A stretch of 64,000 bases of DNA from assembly GCA_033439765.1 (NCBI GenBank), contig JAULSN010000013.1:372001-436000 (forward strand), in the 5' to 3' direction. Below the pieces are notes generated by a model. The model did not search any database. It saw only the letters and a list, made by a program, of their open reading frames with translations, and was not told where the DNA came from. Both the position numbers and the translations under genes were made by a program. The number at the start of each line of letters is the position of its first letter. The first letter of the stretch is position 1. This stretch comes from Lasiosphaeria ovina (taxonomy: Eukaryota; Ascomycota; Sordariomycetes; Sordariales; Lasiosphaeriaceae). Shown here in pieces: positions 42,902 to 53,128 of the stretch.

Positions 42902-43376
42902 ATCAACCTAGACCGGCGCCTCCCCAAGCACATCCACAACGTTGCTACCATAGTAATAAGTCCCACTACAGTAGCAATTACGAACCCCGCACCTTCTAGT
43001 TGCGAGAGATCTCCCTACTCTCCGGAATTACTTCCGGCACTATTATCACCGCGATGCCTGTCCCGAGTGAGTCTCCCGCCTTACTGTCTTCTGGATTCGA
43101 AGTTTGAGTAACTTTGAGGGTACTCACAATCGGCTCTGTGAGGATGGTTTCATGCGTGGTGATGACGGAGGAGATTGCCGGAGGTGGGGGAGGTTCTGTG
43201 TAAGTCACCACCACCGTTTCGACCTGGACAAGTTTAGGATGCTTGGTAAGAATAGGAAAATGGGTAGGAGGTGGATCCAGGGCCCGAAGGAGGCGTGGGA
43301 TGAGGCGGAGGAACGGTACACGGTTACTGTCGGTGCGGTGCCGAACGTCGTATTTGTGCCTACTATACGGACTCAC
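42902..43376 (-). CDS. Probable single-pass membrane protein, model incomplete
   Basis: The frame starting at 43376 contains VETVVVTYTEPPPPPAISS and THETILTEP, a Thr/Pro-rich outer segment. Further along, at about 42990-42902, another frame encodes GAGFVIATVVGLITMVATLW followed by CLGRRRSRLI and a stop: a transmembrane helix with a stop-transfer RRRSR. A splice from a GTAAGG donor near 43063 to a CAACTAG acceptor near 42995 would link them in frame (E-D-K-G-A-G), but a GTGAGT donor near 43121 is also present, so the boundaries are unresolved. The region upstream of about 43300 shows coding-like sequence in a second frame, hinting at a further exon or a frameshift. Function unknown. Confidence 0.4.
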
Positions 43377-43399
43377 CTCTGTGCATTATAGTGCAACGA

Positions 43400-43864
43400 C
43401 CTTCAGTGATAAGTGCACCTGTCAGAAGCACTGCACTCTGGATTCGGTGTCATTGATGGGGTTGCAATTGCGTGATTGTATTCCCTATGTGGTTCTGGCT
43501 TCCAGTCAGAACCTTCTTCTTTATAGACCTTTTCGCAGGATTCAGACTTCGTCACTATAGTGGCTGAGGCTCACTGGCGCTCTGGCAGTGCCAGGCATCC
43601 AGTCAGCTCTGCTGACTAGATGCCCAGGGCCCCCTGAACCCCTTTCTTTCTGACAGTACCCCGTCTGCGAGGACTTGCTTCTTCACTCAGTCTCCTGATC
43701 CAACCCCAACCCTTGGTGTTTGCCTTCCGTTCCGACGTGACGCGCACCTTGCGATCTGTCTTAACCCTATTTGGGTGTAGATCGTAACACTATAATACAA
43801 GCCTCACAGGCCTGTAATACAGGGGGATTGGCAGTCACTGTTGGTCACCAAGGCACTATAGCTT
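43400..43864. other. Intergenic stretch
   Basis: AT- and CT-rich spacer with no recognisable gene; it ends abruptly at the GC-rich oxidoreductase fragment. Confidence 0.4.
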
Positions 43865-44230
43865 CAGGCCTTCATCCCGGACGGCGACTTCATCACGCAG
43901 TGCCTGCTCCAGCCGCTGCTGACGCAGCTCATCGAGAACTCGGCCGCCGTGGGCGGCAACGCCATGGGCGTGGAGCACCACCGTGACACTGTTGCGCCGC
44001 ACGACGGTGTGCTGTGGCTGGCCGTTGTGATGGCGCGCACGCCCGAGCAGGAGGCCTTTGCGAATCCCAGGGTGAAGGCCCGGGTGCAGGCGGTCAAGGA
44101 GTTCGCGCCGCAGGGCATCGACGGCGGGCGTGGCTAGCTGGACTGGACTGGGCGTACCTGAACTATGCGGACCCGAGCCAGGATGTGCTGGCGAGCTATG
44201 GGGAGGAGAATGTGCCAAACCCCATCCTCT
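43865..44230 (+). pseudogene. C-terminal fragment of an FAD-linked oxidoreductase
   Basis: A GC-rich island in AT-rich surroundings. The first frame reads AFIPDGDFITQCLLQPLL, TQLIENSAAVGGNAMGVEHH and GVLWLAVVMARTPEQEAF, and stops at TAG near 44135-44137. In another frame LDWAYLNYADPSQDVLASYG follows, matching the C-terminal YLNYADPSQD..SYG motif of berberine-bridge/6-hydroxynicotine-oxidase-type enzymes. The FAD-binding N-terminal half is absent, and one frameshift separates the parts. It is a dead fragment. Confidence 0.6.
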
Positions 44231-44937
44231 GACTACCTCAACCTGAGCCTCCAATATCCCACCTCCTATATCGGCGTAATTCGGATGTCAACCGCAGAAG
44301 CCGACGACGGTGCGCATCACACCCGCGTTTGCCGTGTGATGGTGGAGGAATTGGGGCGTGCACGGGATATTGACCTTGAGTGGACGGATTCAAGTTTGTT
44401 GCAGACAGCATCGTGGACAACAGCCTGGTTGTATGAGACGAATCTGGGCACACGAAATTTCCTTTTTCGTTCGTAGTCCTGAGTTGGGGTGAGCTGTGGC
44501 TGATTTGCCCTGAGCTTTCCCTGATTCTTCCCTGAGCTAGGGTGATGATCCCATCACAGCCGCTGCTCAGCCTCAGAAACCCGTTTTTAGTCCCCACGGC
44601 TAAAGTTTCCTTTCGGTGGAAAAAGTGGGTGACGTAGAACCCATAGGAATTGCTCCTTAGGTAAGAATTCTGATTAGGATATATCATGTTCACTAAGTGT
44701 GCGTGTACACTGAGAGTTCGTGTGACACATATCATGTGTGCAAGAATCGCCCCCGATGAAGAATCGATGGCTCTACCACCGATCCCCACTTTTGGAATAC
44801 TGGACATCATTTCGAGCCACTTCTGGGCCTTGAGCCTATTTCTTGACCACCTCCGGCCTAGCGATCCCACTTTTGGGTCACTGACTCTAATTTTGGGCTA
44901 CCGAACCAATTCTGGGCCACTGATTCCGCTTCTAGAA
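44231..44937. other. Intergenic stretch with low-order repeats
   Basis: Between about 44785 and 44935 the words CCACTTTTGG, TTCTGGGCC and ACTGA(C/T)TC recur at short intervals, forming imperfect short repeats. No gene is seen. Confidence 0.4.
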
Positions 44938-45102
44938 TATACCAGTGCATACATTAGGATGGTATGCGATATCCTAGCTCGGAACTCAGGATGGTACATA
45001 ATAAACCAGCACATTTACGGTACCAGCATATGATGATCGGATACTTAAAGTATACCAGTACATGTCCGGGATGGTACACACTATCCTAGCTCGGATTTTA
45101 GG
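44938..45102 (+). repeat. Direct repeat pair of about 52 nt
   Basis: Copy 1 at 44938-44990 and copy 2 at 45051-45102 both run TATACCAGT.CAT ... GATGGTA ... ATCCTAGCTCGGA ... AGG. A shorter related piece (GGATGGTACATAATAAACCAG) lies between them. The pair sits directly upstream of the HNH gene and may be part of its promoter or an old element end. Confidence 0.65.
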
Positions 45103-45158
45103 TGAGTATACAATGATTCTGGTGTTATTATCGTTATTGCCGTAACAAAGGAAACGAT

Positions 45159-46368
45159 TTGGAGTCGGGCATGACCGAAAGTATCGCCCGTAGTGACGGG
45201 ACGACCTGTGAGACTACAGAAGGCATCGCAGCAGCAACAACAACGATAGAGGACGCGCCCAGCCCTCGCCTCACACACATGCCCGACTTGTTAAACCCAG
45301 AGGGCATTACAGCAGTAACAACACAGGTACAGGACACGTCTGAGAATTATTTTGATGCTCTGTATGGCGATTGGGAGTTGGACCGATACCAGTTCGCCAG
45401 CCTTCTTTTCATGCCAGTTGCAACCTTACGCCGCCTTAGTGCTACACCGTTTCCTCTTCTCGCGGCCTTGAACGATATAGAGCGCCTTGTCCTTTTATGT
45501 ATGATCACCCGATCCTCCTTTATTAAAAGATTATCTAACACTGGTATATATAGTTCTCACAAAGCCCCGAAAGGGAGCCACCACCGATGTCGAGAGGTCA
45601 ACCCACGAGTCAAAATCAGCCGCCAGGTCGGGGTCTATTTCGAAAGAACAGCCGGCCACCGCAGGTTCTGGCTCGAGGAAGCGGAAAGGCTTTGCCACTT
45701 CTGGTACTACGCTATCTAAGCGACGCAAATCGTCCTATGATGAAGCAAACCAGGAGTACGATCCAGAAGTAAAGCTTGACTCCAATGGCGAGCTAGTTCG
45801 GAATGCTGAATTAGCTTCTGAGCGCAAAAAGCTTGATAAGGGAAAGTGCGTGGTCCTCGGTATCGCGGACCCAGAGGCATGTCATATCATTCCCTTTTCA
45901 TCATGCAGAACCAAGAAGAAGTTAGATATGTTTAGGTTGAGCCTAGGCATATCGACAGCCCTCCTCCTGGAAGACGATGCGGAGGTGCAAAACGTGAAGT
46001 ACTTTACGAGCAGAGTCGGGGTATCAGACAAGCTGTGGAACATGATCTCGCTCAGTCCGCATTTGCACGTCTGGTGGAGAAGAGCCTACTTTGGCTTCAA
46101 GTTCCTCGGGATTCTCCCGAGTGAGGAAGAGGATAAGTCCATGATAAGGGTCCAGTTCCACTGGATGCCCAAGTCCAGCCCTCGCTTTACACATATGCCC
46201 GACTTGATGAACCCAGAGGGCTTCATAGTATCAATAATAACGATAGAGGACACGCCCAGCCCTCGCCTCATACACATGCCCGATTTGATGAACCTAGAGG
46301 GCATTACAGGCCGTAGGCGCCGCGGAAGTGGTCTCCTAATAATACGGTCTTTAGCGGCAGGCGTCTAA
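45159..46368 (+). CDS. HNH-endonuclease-type protein with terminal repeat motifs
   Basis: Two exons, 45159-45498 and 45554-46368, with a 55-nt intron (GTATGA donor, TATCTAACAC branch, TATATAG acceptor) give 384 aa. The core from about residue 205 reads GKCVVLGIADPEACHIIPFSS, then SDKLWNMISLSPHLHVWWRRAYFGFK at about 271-296. This is the fungal HNH_2 pattern, with the first His in CHIIPF and the later Asn and His in WNMISL..HLH positions of the beta-beta-alpha-metal site. Before it comes a Lys/Arg- and Ser-rich linker. A 19-residue motif (PSPRLTHMPDLLNPEGITA) occurs once near the N-terminus and twice at the C-terminus in diverged form. Such HNH proteins are common in ascomycetes, often in many copies, and their role is unknown. 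The start may instead be the Met at 45171. Confidence 0.65.
45243..46309 (+). repeat. Three dispersed copies of a 63-70-nt repeat
   Basis: Copies at 45243-45312, about 46166-46228 and 46241-46309 share AGCCCTCGC ... CACATGCCCGA ... AACC.AGAGGGC. All three are in the same orientation and in the reading frame of the HNH gene, one before and two after its core. Confidence 0.75.
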
Positions 46369-46447
46369 GGGACTAGTCGCCACAAGACCTTCTTCCGCTC
46401 ATCCCCAAGCACAAGGGGCGCAAGCGGCTGCGGGGTCGTCCCCCAGA

Positions 46448-47116
46448 GTGGGCGACGATGTGCGGGAATGGTTTCGTCCGTCGACGAGAAGGCCTTCCGA
46501 GAACAGGACTGTGCCCGTTGTCGTGGACGGGAGGGAGGCAACGCTTGAAAGGCAGCCAGCTAAAGCACAAGCATACAGGCTGCGTCGTGCCGGTGCCAGT
46601 GCCCCGCCCTCGCCCCCGCCCCCGCCCCCTCGGTCCATTGACCCAAGGGTCGTGAACTCGAGGGGCCGTCCCGTTGACGGCACCAGACGACCCGACACTC
46701 CTGTAGAGTCGGTGGAGGACGGTTTCCGTCTTCCTTCGGTACCCAGCTCTCCTATTGGAGAGATGGCTCTGGCTATCCGCTCTCCCGGGCCTTCGCAAGC
46801 AAGGTCCCAAGCCCCAGCCTTCAGCTCCCCTGCTTTGCCACCAGCGTCCCCGGCCATCGGCGCTCCCCCGATTTTGCGAGCGGAGTCTACGATGAAGTCC
46901 CCGTCGCCTAAGGAGGTGATCCCAAAGCTGGGCCGGCCCAGGATTGAGAGCCCTAGCCCCTTCGACATTCAAAACTACGAAGGCGATTGGCCCGACGAGA
47001 TGTTCAGTGAGTTTGTCCTTCCAGACCCAAAAACCGAGGCACCTTTCCCTCCTACCCTTCTAACTCTACTCTACCAACCACTACGCCAACCTTTTCTACT
47101 CTACCCTTTTCCGTAA
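46448..47116 (+). CDS. Proline-rich open frame, weakly supported
   Basis: 222 codons rich in Pro, Ser and Arg (PPSPPPPPPRSIDPRVV, FSSPALPPASP), then PSPFDIQNYEGDWPDEMF before a GTGAGT donor-like site near 46995, after which the frame turns into CT-rich low-complexity sequence. It lies about 80 nt after the HNH gene on the same strand. It may be a genuine disordered protein with an unmodelled 3' exon, or a repeat-derived frame; no family is recognised. Confidence 0.3.
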   Translation: MGDDVREWFRPSTRRPSENRTVPVVVDGREATLERQPAKAQAYRLRRAGASAPPSPPPPPPRSIDPRVVNSRGRPVDGTRRPDTPVESVEDGFRLPSVPSSPIGEMALAIRSPGPSQARSQAPAFSSPALPPASPAIGAPPILRAESTMKSPSPKEVIPKLGRPRIESPSPFDIQNYEGDWPDEMFSEFVLPDPKTEAPFPPTLLTLLYQPLRQPFLLYPFP

Positions 47117-47400
47117 CCACCACCCTTCCAACTCTGCCCTGCCTGACTAACCCTCCATCTAGTCCCTATCTAACCCTCCATGTAGCCCAATCATGGGAAC
47201 CGGATACCGATAATAACGCGTTTGTGGACCCTTAGAATATCGAGTGAGCGGGCGGGCGGTCGGTCTCTTACGTCTATCGCGCCTATCTTTGGGTAATTAG
47301 CATATATTTATAGCCTGGGAGATAATAGAGTAGAGGAGACTATAGAATAGGAGGAGACTATGGAGTTTTAGGAGATAGAGTTTCTTTTCGCCGCGGGTAG

Positions 47401-47466
47401 TAGACAGATAGACAGACAGATAGATAGACAGATAGATAGACAGATAGATAGACAAATAGATAGAAT
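47401..47466. repeat. GATA/GACA microsatellite
   Basis: Interrupted tandem GATA and GACA tetranucleotides over about 65 nt (GATAGACAGATAGATAGACA and similar). Confidence 0.9.
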
Positions 47467-47508
47467 GGCAGTCTTACGTTATATTCTCTCTCCGAGCATC
47501 AAACACCA

Positions 47509-47655
47509 GTATTGCCTTTTACGCCCATTACCCCCATTTGTTCCATAGCTATTAGCACCACCATAGTCAATAATAGCATTAGCATTGCCTTTTACCGTCA
47601 TTACCCCCATTGGTTCCATAGCTATTACCACCACCATGGTCAATAATAAGCCCAG
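47509..47655. repeat. Two-copy minisatellite
   Basis: Two adjacent copies of a unit of about 73 nt: each runs ATTGCCTTTTAC, CATTACCCCCATT, GTTCCATAGCTATTA, CACCACCAT, GTCAATAATA. Copies differ at only a few bases, so the duplication is recent compared with its surroundings. Confidence 0.8.
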
Positions 47656-48303
47656 TAACCCCATAGTTGAACAACGGGCTGCGGTCGTTTGTGAGCTTGA
47701 TGCCCGGGTCATATTCATCACGTAGAGGAGTCGGGCCTGACCGGCTTATATATCCTGATAGAATTCCGGACGCGGTGCTTGGGACCTGGGGCTCGCGTCT
47801 AGATTGATTGGTTACTTGGCTTGTGTGGCTTTCTTGGCACCCCTGTCACAGCCACGCGTGGTTTCCGTTCTGTTCTCCGCGTTTGGGCCGTGACAGCCCT
47901 GCAAAGGTGTTGCGGGGCTTAGCCCTAGCTGGTAGGTGCATGGGCCATACGCCCGTGCATGGGTTCTCGCGCACACATTTAGTACGGGGATTCTCCCCTC
48001 CTAGAGTTAGCTAGCCAATGCACATCACACATTGTCAACCTAACAAAAGGTGTATCGGCTTGGATTTTGCGCTGGATGCAAGCGTTTGAGTCCCCTCGAC
48101 TGAGGCTCGGATCAAGAACTTTTTCACGGAGTGAATTGCTAGGTCATACCGCGCAGCCCACCCAATGCAGCCACAGTCAGATACATGCACCTCAACTACA
48201 CTACTGACAGCACCAGCATGTGTGCTAGTGTGTTTGTCGGTGCCTGTGGTGGCCGGCGCCGAGAACCTTTGCAGAAGGATTCCATTCTGCAAGGTTAAGT
48301 CAG
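47656..48303. other. Intergenic stretch
   Basis: No gene is seen. Around 47935-47970 GCATGGGCCATACGCCCGTGCATGGG contains a short interrupted palindrome that could form a hairpin. Confidence 0.35.
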
Positions 48304-48863
48304 TTGGAATACGGTGACTTTTGGAGCAGCAGCGCATCCGGTGAGGCAGCAGAGGCATCGGAGTCTGGGGCGGAACTCTCATACCGAATGAGTTCCACGA
48401 GGATCACCCCGGTCCCGGAAATCGAAGAATATCCCTCGAGGCATGCTGCAGATCCATCGATTTCCAGATGGAACAATATCTCCATTATGTGGCCGGAGTT
48501 CGACGCGGGGGAATTGAGCTGAAGAAGCTACTGAGTGGCCTAGGTGCGTGGTGTCGAGGCTTGTGGCGCATATCTGTTCAGTAGAGCCTCTAACTTGTCG
48601 CAAACCGCACAGTGATCACCGACACCGGGCCAAACGCACCTCCTCCCGAGTTCTGGCGTCTCGTTGCCGTAAGAGATCGCTCCATCTCACAGGCGAATGC
48701 CCTTCTTCAGGAAATGAGAAACGAAAGGGCAGATGTGTCAGCTGATTTCTCTCGAAAGTCTGGACTTTCCATCGCACTAGCCAGCACCCCCATCATGTTA
48801 TTGTCAAGACCATCATACTTTCAACCCTGGCGACGACATTATTCGGAAGTTAAAACGTACTGA
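48304..48863 (+). pseudogene. Broken two-exon gene of unknown family
   Basis: The first part (EIEEYPSRHA, ISRWNNISIMWPEFDAG) continues in another frame as IELKKLLSGL just after a run of five G near 48508, where an indel is likely. A candidate intron from GTGCGTGG near 48543 to CTAACTTGTCGCAAACCGCACAG near 48611 leads into ITDTGPNAPPPEFWRLVAVRD, then QANALLQEMRNERAD, ending at 48863. The composition and the splice-like signals make former coding likely. I do not recognise the family. Confidence 0.35.
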
Positions 48864-50640
48864 GTAATGTAGACTCTCCCATCTTTACAATCAATACACA
48901 ACTCAAGGGATCATCAAGTCCATGCTTGGACTCCCAGCGTCGATTGGGAGCGGATTTATGTCTCTCGTCCAGAGTATGGGTCCTCTACCTGTTGCTGAAG
49001 GAGCCACGCCCCTCAACCTATATGTATTTCCAGCTAGCCTGCTCCCTTTAGTTTACATCGCGCTGAAATATTGGAAGGTTCATGCGGCGTCTAGATGCGT
49101 AAGCATACTTGAATCCGTGATTGAGCGAGCAACGAATTGGGAGCTCGATGAGCAGGATAAGGATGAACTGAGGCAGTCTACACGCTGGTTTCGGGTCGTA
49201 GTGTAGCTTTTGCAGGTGGATGCAGATGTTGGGCAAAAGACTTTGTGTACTTAGGTCAAGGAATTAGGCACGATTTTGGGATACATCACGGGGAATATGG
49301 ATATATAGTTTTGTGTAGAGCCGGGTGGGTGTCTAGCCCCGAACACAGATGGCACGCATTCTGTTCCCAATGAGGCGGATACCGAAGCCTCTAGTACCAT
49401 GAGCTGGAAGAACGCGTAAAGCCTCGAGGCATGGCGGCGACAGCACCATTGGTGACAGGTTGGGAAATTCGACGCGTACAACAGGAATATGCGTCCGTAA
49501 CGATCTCTCTGTCCTCATCGGCCGCTATGCTAACACCTTCCGCAATGTCATCCATAGCCATCGTCACTGCAGCCGCGACTGCCGGCCTGGCCGAAACTCG
49601 CGTTATTAGAAGCGCCAAGCCAATCTTGTGTTTGAAGACACCGAATATTGCATTATAATCTCTTGGGAGGAAATGATTGATTGACTGGATTGCTTGGAGG
49701 AAGACTAGCTATCTGGGCCATAGCGGAATATAGATGTGGAAATGATGGCCTGGACCGGTGGATCCCATATCCACTTATGCCTCGGTTTAAGGGCATTAGG
49801 CCGGGGTCCGGCCTGGTCCCTGCTAGCCTAGCCACACAATCTCTTTCACTTCACGGGAAGGGCGCTGTCGCGCCGCACACTACGATGCCGCCGAGAAAAC
49901 TCAGCAAGATCATTGTATTACGACGACTATACAGAATGTCGCAGGATCGATTCGGCATGGCGGTGATGTCGTTGGCCATATATGCGACCGCTGTCTTCAG
50001 TCAAAGTTCTGCTATCTAATTGAAGCCACGAATAAAAGACACCACAAACTGGTTACGATCCTTCCTCTCGACAACAACACAGCTCACAATTCGTCAACAA
50101 ATACTACCACGCATTAGCCGTGGAAAGTACCCCTTTTCCTGCGCCTATCTTATCGACGTCCGAATGCATTCTCCGCCCCAGCGTCGAGTATCACACCAAC
50201 AATCCCAAGGTAGCGCAGTACTTCTGTCCGCACTTTGAGGGACATTCCCCGTTTCCTACCCCCTTAACAAAAAAAGCCCTGGCATCACGCCAGCCAAATG
50301 AGGAGCCCATAGGGCCACGGGTACCCGTCCGCGTTATGTAAGCCCCCATTTCGGCCACCACACGCGCCGCGATCGCGCCTGGTCGTATCTTGACCAGTAA
50401 TTCTTTTATCTTCCTTAATACTGTAATGATGGATCCCACTACGGAAATGGCCTCGTTTCCTGACGATTGCCTCTATCCCGAACGTGGTTACGAATCTCGA
50501 GATGCGCTATATAATCGATCAATGTGTGGGTATCGCATTGTGGCCATGTTTATTATGGGGCCAATTCTGGTCTCACTCGACTAGGTTGAAGAAATTCAGA
50601 GCGGCGCAGCGTGCCGAAATGGTACTTAACCTGAGCAAAG
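48864..50640. other. Decayed region without a supportable gene
   Basis: Several frames of 60-110 codons occur (for example 48922-49206 and 50120-50341 on the plus strand), but none has a domain, signal peptide or convincing splice structure. The frame at 48922 has coding-like composition (CVSILESVIERATNWELDEQ) but no recognisable family. Confidence 0.35.
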
Positions 50641-50642
50641 GT

Positions 50643-50715
50643 GAGCAAGCCTAAGCAAATCCTGAGCAAATCCTGAGCCGGGCCCGAGCCGGGCCCGAGC
50701 CGGGCCCGAGCCGGG
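50643..50715. repeat. Short tandem repeat array of 11-nt units
   Basis: Units such as CTGAGCAAATC followed by three and a half exact copies of GAGCCGGGCCC form a GC-rich array on the plus strand. Confidence 0.85.
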
Positions 50716-51873
50716 GTGAGCAACATCACGTGGGCGAGATACAAAAAAGGAAATTTTGTGTGCCCAGATTCGTCTCATACAACATCCAGGCAGTTTCGGT
50801 GCTGCTGGTGATTTTGCTGCTGCTGGTGGTCGCTTGCTCACTTGCATGGGATACTGGAGGGTGCCACAACGATAGTCAAAATGCAAAAGCTGAGCTTTGC
50901 ATGTTTCCATTGGTCTTGAGAGCTCTGGCTGACGCTGAGTAAGGGCTCCCCGCATCGCATCTTGCTGTTGTGCGCCGCAGCTTGCGCCGTTTTATTGATC
51001 TGAATCCCGGGGGGGTGTAGCGAGTCTCACCGTTTCTAGCCCTGCAACAGCCCAATGTCGAGGCTCGCTTAGGACATAAGCTGCGCGCGTAACTCGACTC
51101 CCCACATTGGTGATGGTCGATGTTTAGTAATGTGTAAACGTAATCCCGAACAGACACTCAGCAGGCCATTGCCATTGGCATAAGCGGGATCCCGATGCGG
51201 CCGAATTCCACTGCCAAGAATCAGACCCGGGTGTTCAGGCCAATCGACGGCCAGGTTGGAGCCATTGCTAATGGTTTGGAGACAGGGCAACAGTCTTGGT
51301 CAGCATTCCTCGTCAGCTTCCTACATGTATGGCGCTGCGGCCTAGCCAATATGTCGAGTCTCTTTAACTTTCTCTCGAGGCTTTCAATCCACCTCAGTTA
51401 CAACGTCGCGCTCAGAGCGGCAACCTCACCGCCGCCACCTGCGCGCGTCACTCTCTGTTTGCCTTTCTCGTGCACATCTTCAACACAGGCTCAATGGAGA
51501 CCGGGGCCCAGAGTCCAGTCTACCAGCTTAGCTGTGCTCTCTTGTTTCCCAATGCAACCCCGCCTTCCCTGGCACTACTCATGACGGCAGCAGAATGTTC
51601 CGACCTGAGGTCAGACTGAGGCAGTGAGACTCCGTCAGCGGTTTCTGCACGAAACGGGAGGAAACAACTTGCCCAGGACTAAGTAAGAAGAGCGAGGACG
51701 GCAAGGCAAGCTGGCTGGGCTGGGATGGAAAGGATAAATACCGCCGTCTCTCCCGACCGCTGAGGTTTGGCTTTTTTGAACAAGCAAGCCATCGGCACAT
51801 AGCCCTATTCCCTCGCCCTATTCTCTCTCCCCTCTGAATCCTCGTCTCAACCGCTTGATACAACATCGCCGCC
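50716..51873. other. Intergenic stretch
   Basis: No gene is seen. Near 51732, GGATAAATACC resembles a TATA-type element about 140 nt before the next ATG. Confidence 0.35.
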
Positions 51874-52516
51874 ATGAAGCTTGCCGTCATTGCTACCTTT
51901 CTGGCTGCGGCCCTTGCCATGCCCTCGGCCAACGATCCCACCCCAGTCGTTGAACGGGATGAAATCAACATCGAAGCCCGCGGAGAGCTCAATGAACGCG
52001 GAAACATCGTGAGACGCGTCGAGGGCGTCCACCTCGTCAACTGCCCCACGTACTCGCTCGTCGTGGTAAGAGCACCTCTTCCTCCCAGAGACCCGTCTCT
52101 CCGTAGTCGAGCGGTGGACTGACAGGTTTATTCGCCACTGGCAGTATTGCCCCAACGACGGCAATTGCGGCACGTACCCAACTGGTGGCAATATCGTCGC
52201 CTACAGCTACCTCGCGGCGTGGGAGGGCGCAACGTACGGCGCCACCTTCACGAGCGGCGTGACCTTCTCCTGGAACATCTACTCGAACGCGCAGTCGTAT
52301 GCCAACTACAGGAATGTCGGCTGGGGCGACAACGGCTACACCAGCTTCGTCTGCCGCAAAGACGACAAGCACACCATTTTTTACAACAGCGCCGGAGGTG
52401 CCTGCAAGAGCATCTACTACTGCCTACCCGGTACCTGGAGCAGCGCGCTGCTCAAGCGAGAGCCCCAGAGCACCGCTACCCCTGTTGTTCCCCCGCCCGC
52501 TACGGTCAGTCCCTAA
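51874..52516 (+). CDS. Secreted cysteine-containing protein with propeptide
   Basis: Two exons, 51874-52065 and 52145-52516, with a 79-nt intron (GTAAGA donor, CACTGGCAG acceptor), joined in phase 0; 187 aa. A signal peptide spans about residues 1-19 (MKLAVIATFLAAALAMPSA), followed by a charged segment ending in a dibasic site, GNIVRR, suited to Kex2-type cleavage. The mature part holds six Cys (NCPTY, YCPNDGNC, FVCRK, GACKSIYYC) and is rich in Tyr, Asn and Gly, with TFSWNIYSNAQSY. A KRE site follows near the C-terminus (LLKREPQ), so C-terminal trimming is possible. No named family is recognised; by profile it is an effector-like or antimicrobial-like secreted protein. Confidence 0.8.
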
Positions 52517-53128
52517 ACTGAGTGCGGAAGCTTGTGGAGAATCTGCACGTTTGCAGGCATAGGAAACTGAGGTGGAATTCAAGGGAAGAGGTATGAGAAC
52601 TTGAAAAAACATGAGGCAGTTCTAGGCAGTAAGGTACCTCGGGCAGTTCTATAGTTAGCTTGACCAATAAAACCACGTCGCTCCTTACTCCAGCCCAGGA
52701 ATCACTGTGATAATGTTCGATTGTTCCGACGAATGCAAGTCAATTTCTAGTAGAACCTGCCCTGGTCGGATACCTCCTTGAGTCCCTCATTTTTATGAAT
52801 TCCAATGAATAGAGTCGTATTCAACGTCTTAGCCTAATTATCCCAGACGCTCCAGCCCCACGGCGTTGCACCAGCGTAAGCCAATCCCACCATCCATCCA
52901 TCCTCCGCCGATCACCATCACTGGTTGGCTTGCGCCACCAAGGCGAAAGCGAGGGGAAGTCCGAGCTCCTTTGGGAAGATCCTTTATAAACGACGCCCAG
53001 TCAGATTTCTAAATATTTTGCTTTCCCCTTCCCTCCCAACCGCCAAGCCCCCTTCCACCCTCAACTAAAACATAAATGGAAAACGAAAAAAAAAAAAAAG
53101 GAAAGGTAATCACCAGCAAACCACTAAA
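52517..53128. other. Intergenic stretch with promoter-like elements
   Basis: A TATA-like TTTATAAACG lies near 52982, about 145 nt before the next ATG, and a 13-nt A-run lies at about 53087-53099. Nothing else is seen. Confidence 0.5.

Noticed and set aside
44238..44870. 210-codon minus-strand frame
   Set aside because: It spans imperfect short repeats and shows no domain.
46373..46972. 199-codon minus-strand frame
   Set aside because: Opposite the Pro-rich frame in GC-rich low-complexity sequence; openness is explained by composition.
47400..47656. Possible CRISPR-like array because of regular repeats
   Set aside because: The tetranucleotide runs and the two 73-nt copies have no unique spacers, and the genome is eukaryotic.
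47935..47970. Interrupted palindrome around GCATGGGCCATACGCCC
   Set aside because: It could form a hairpin, but has no terminator, tRNA or transposon-end context.
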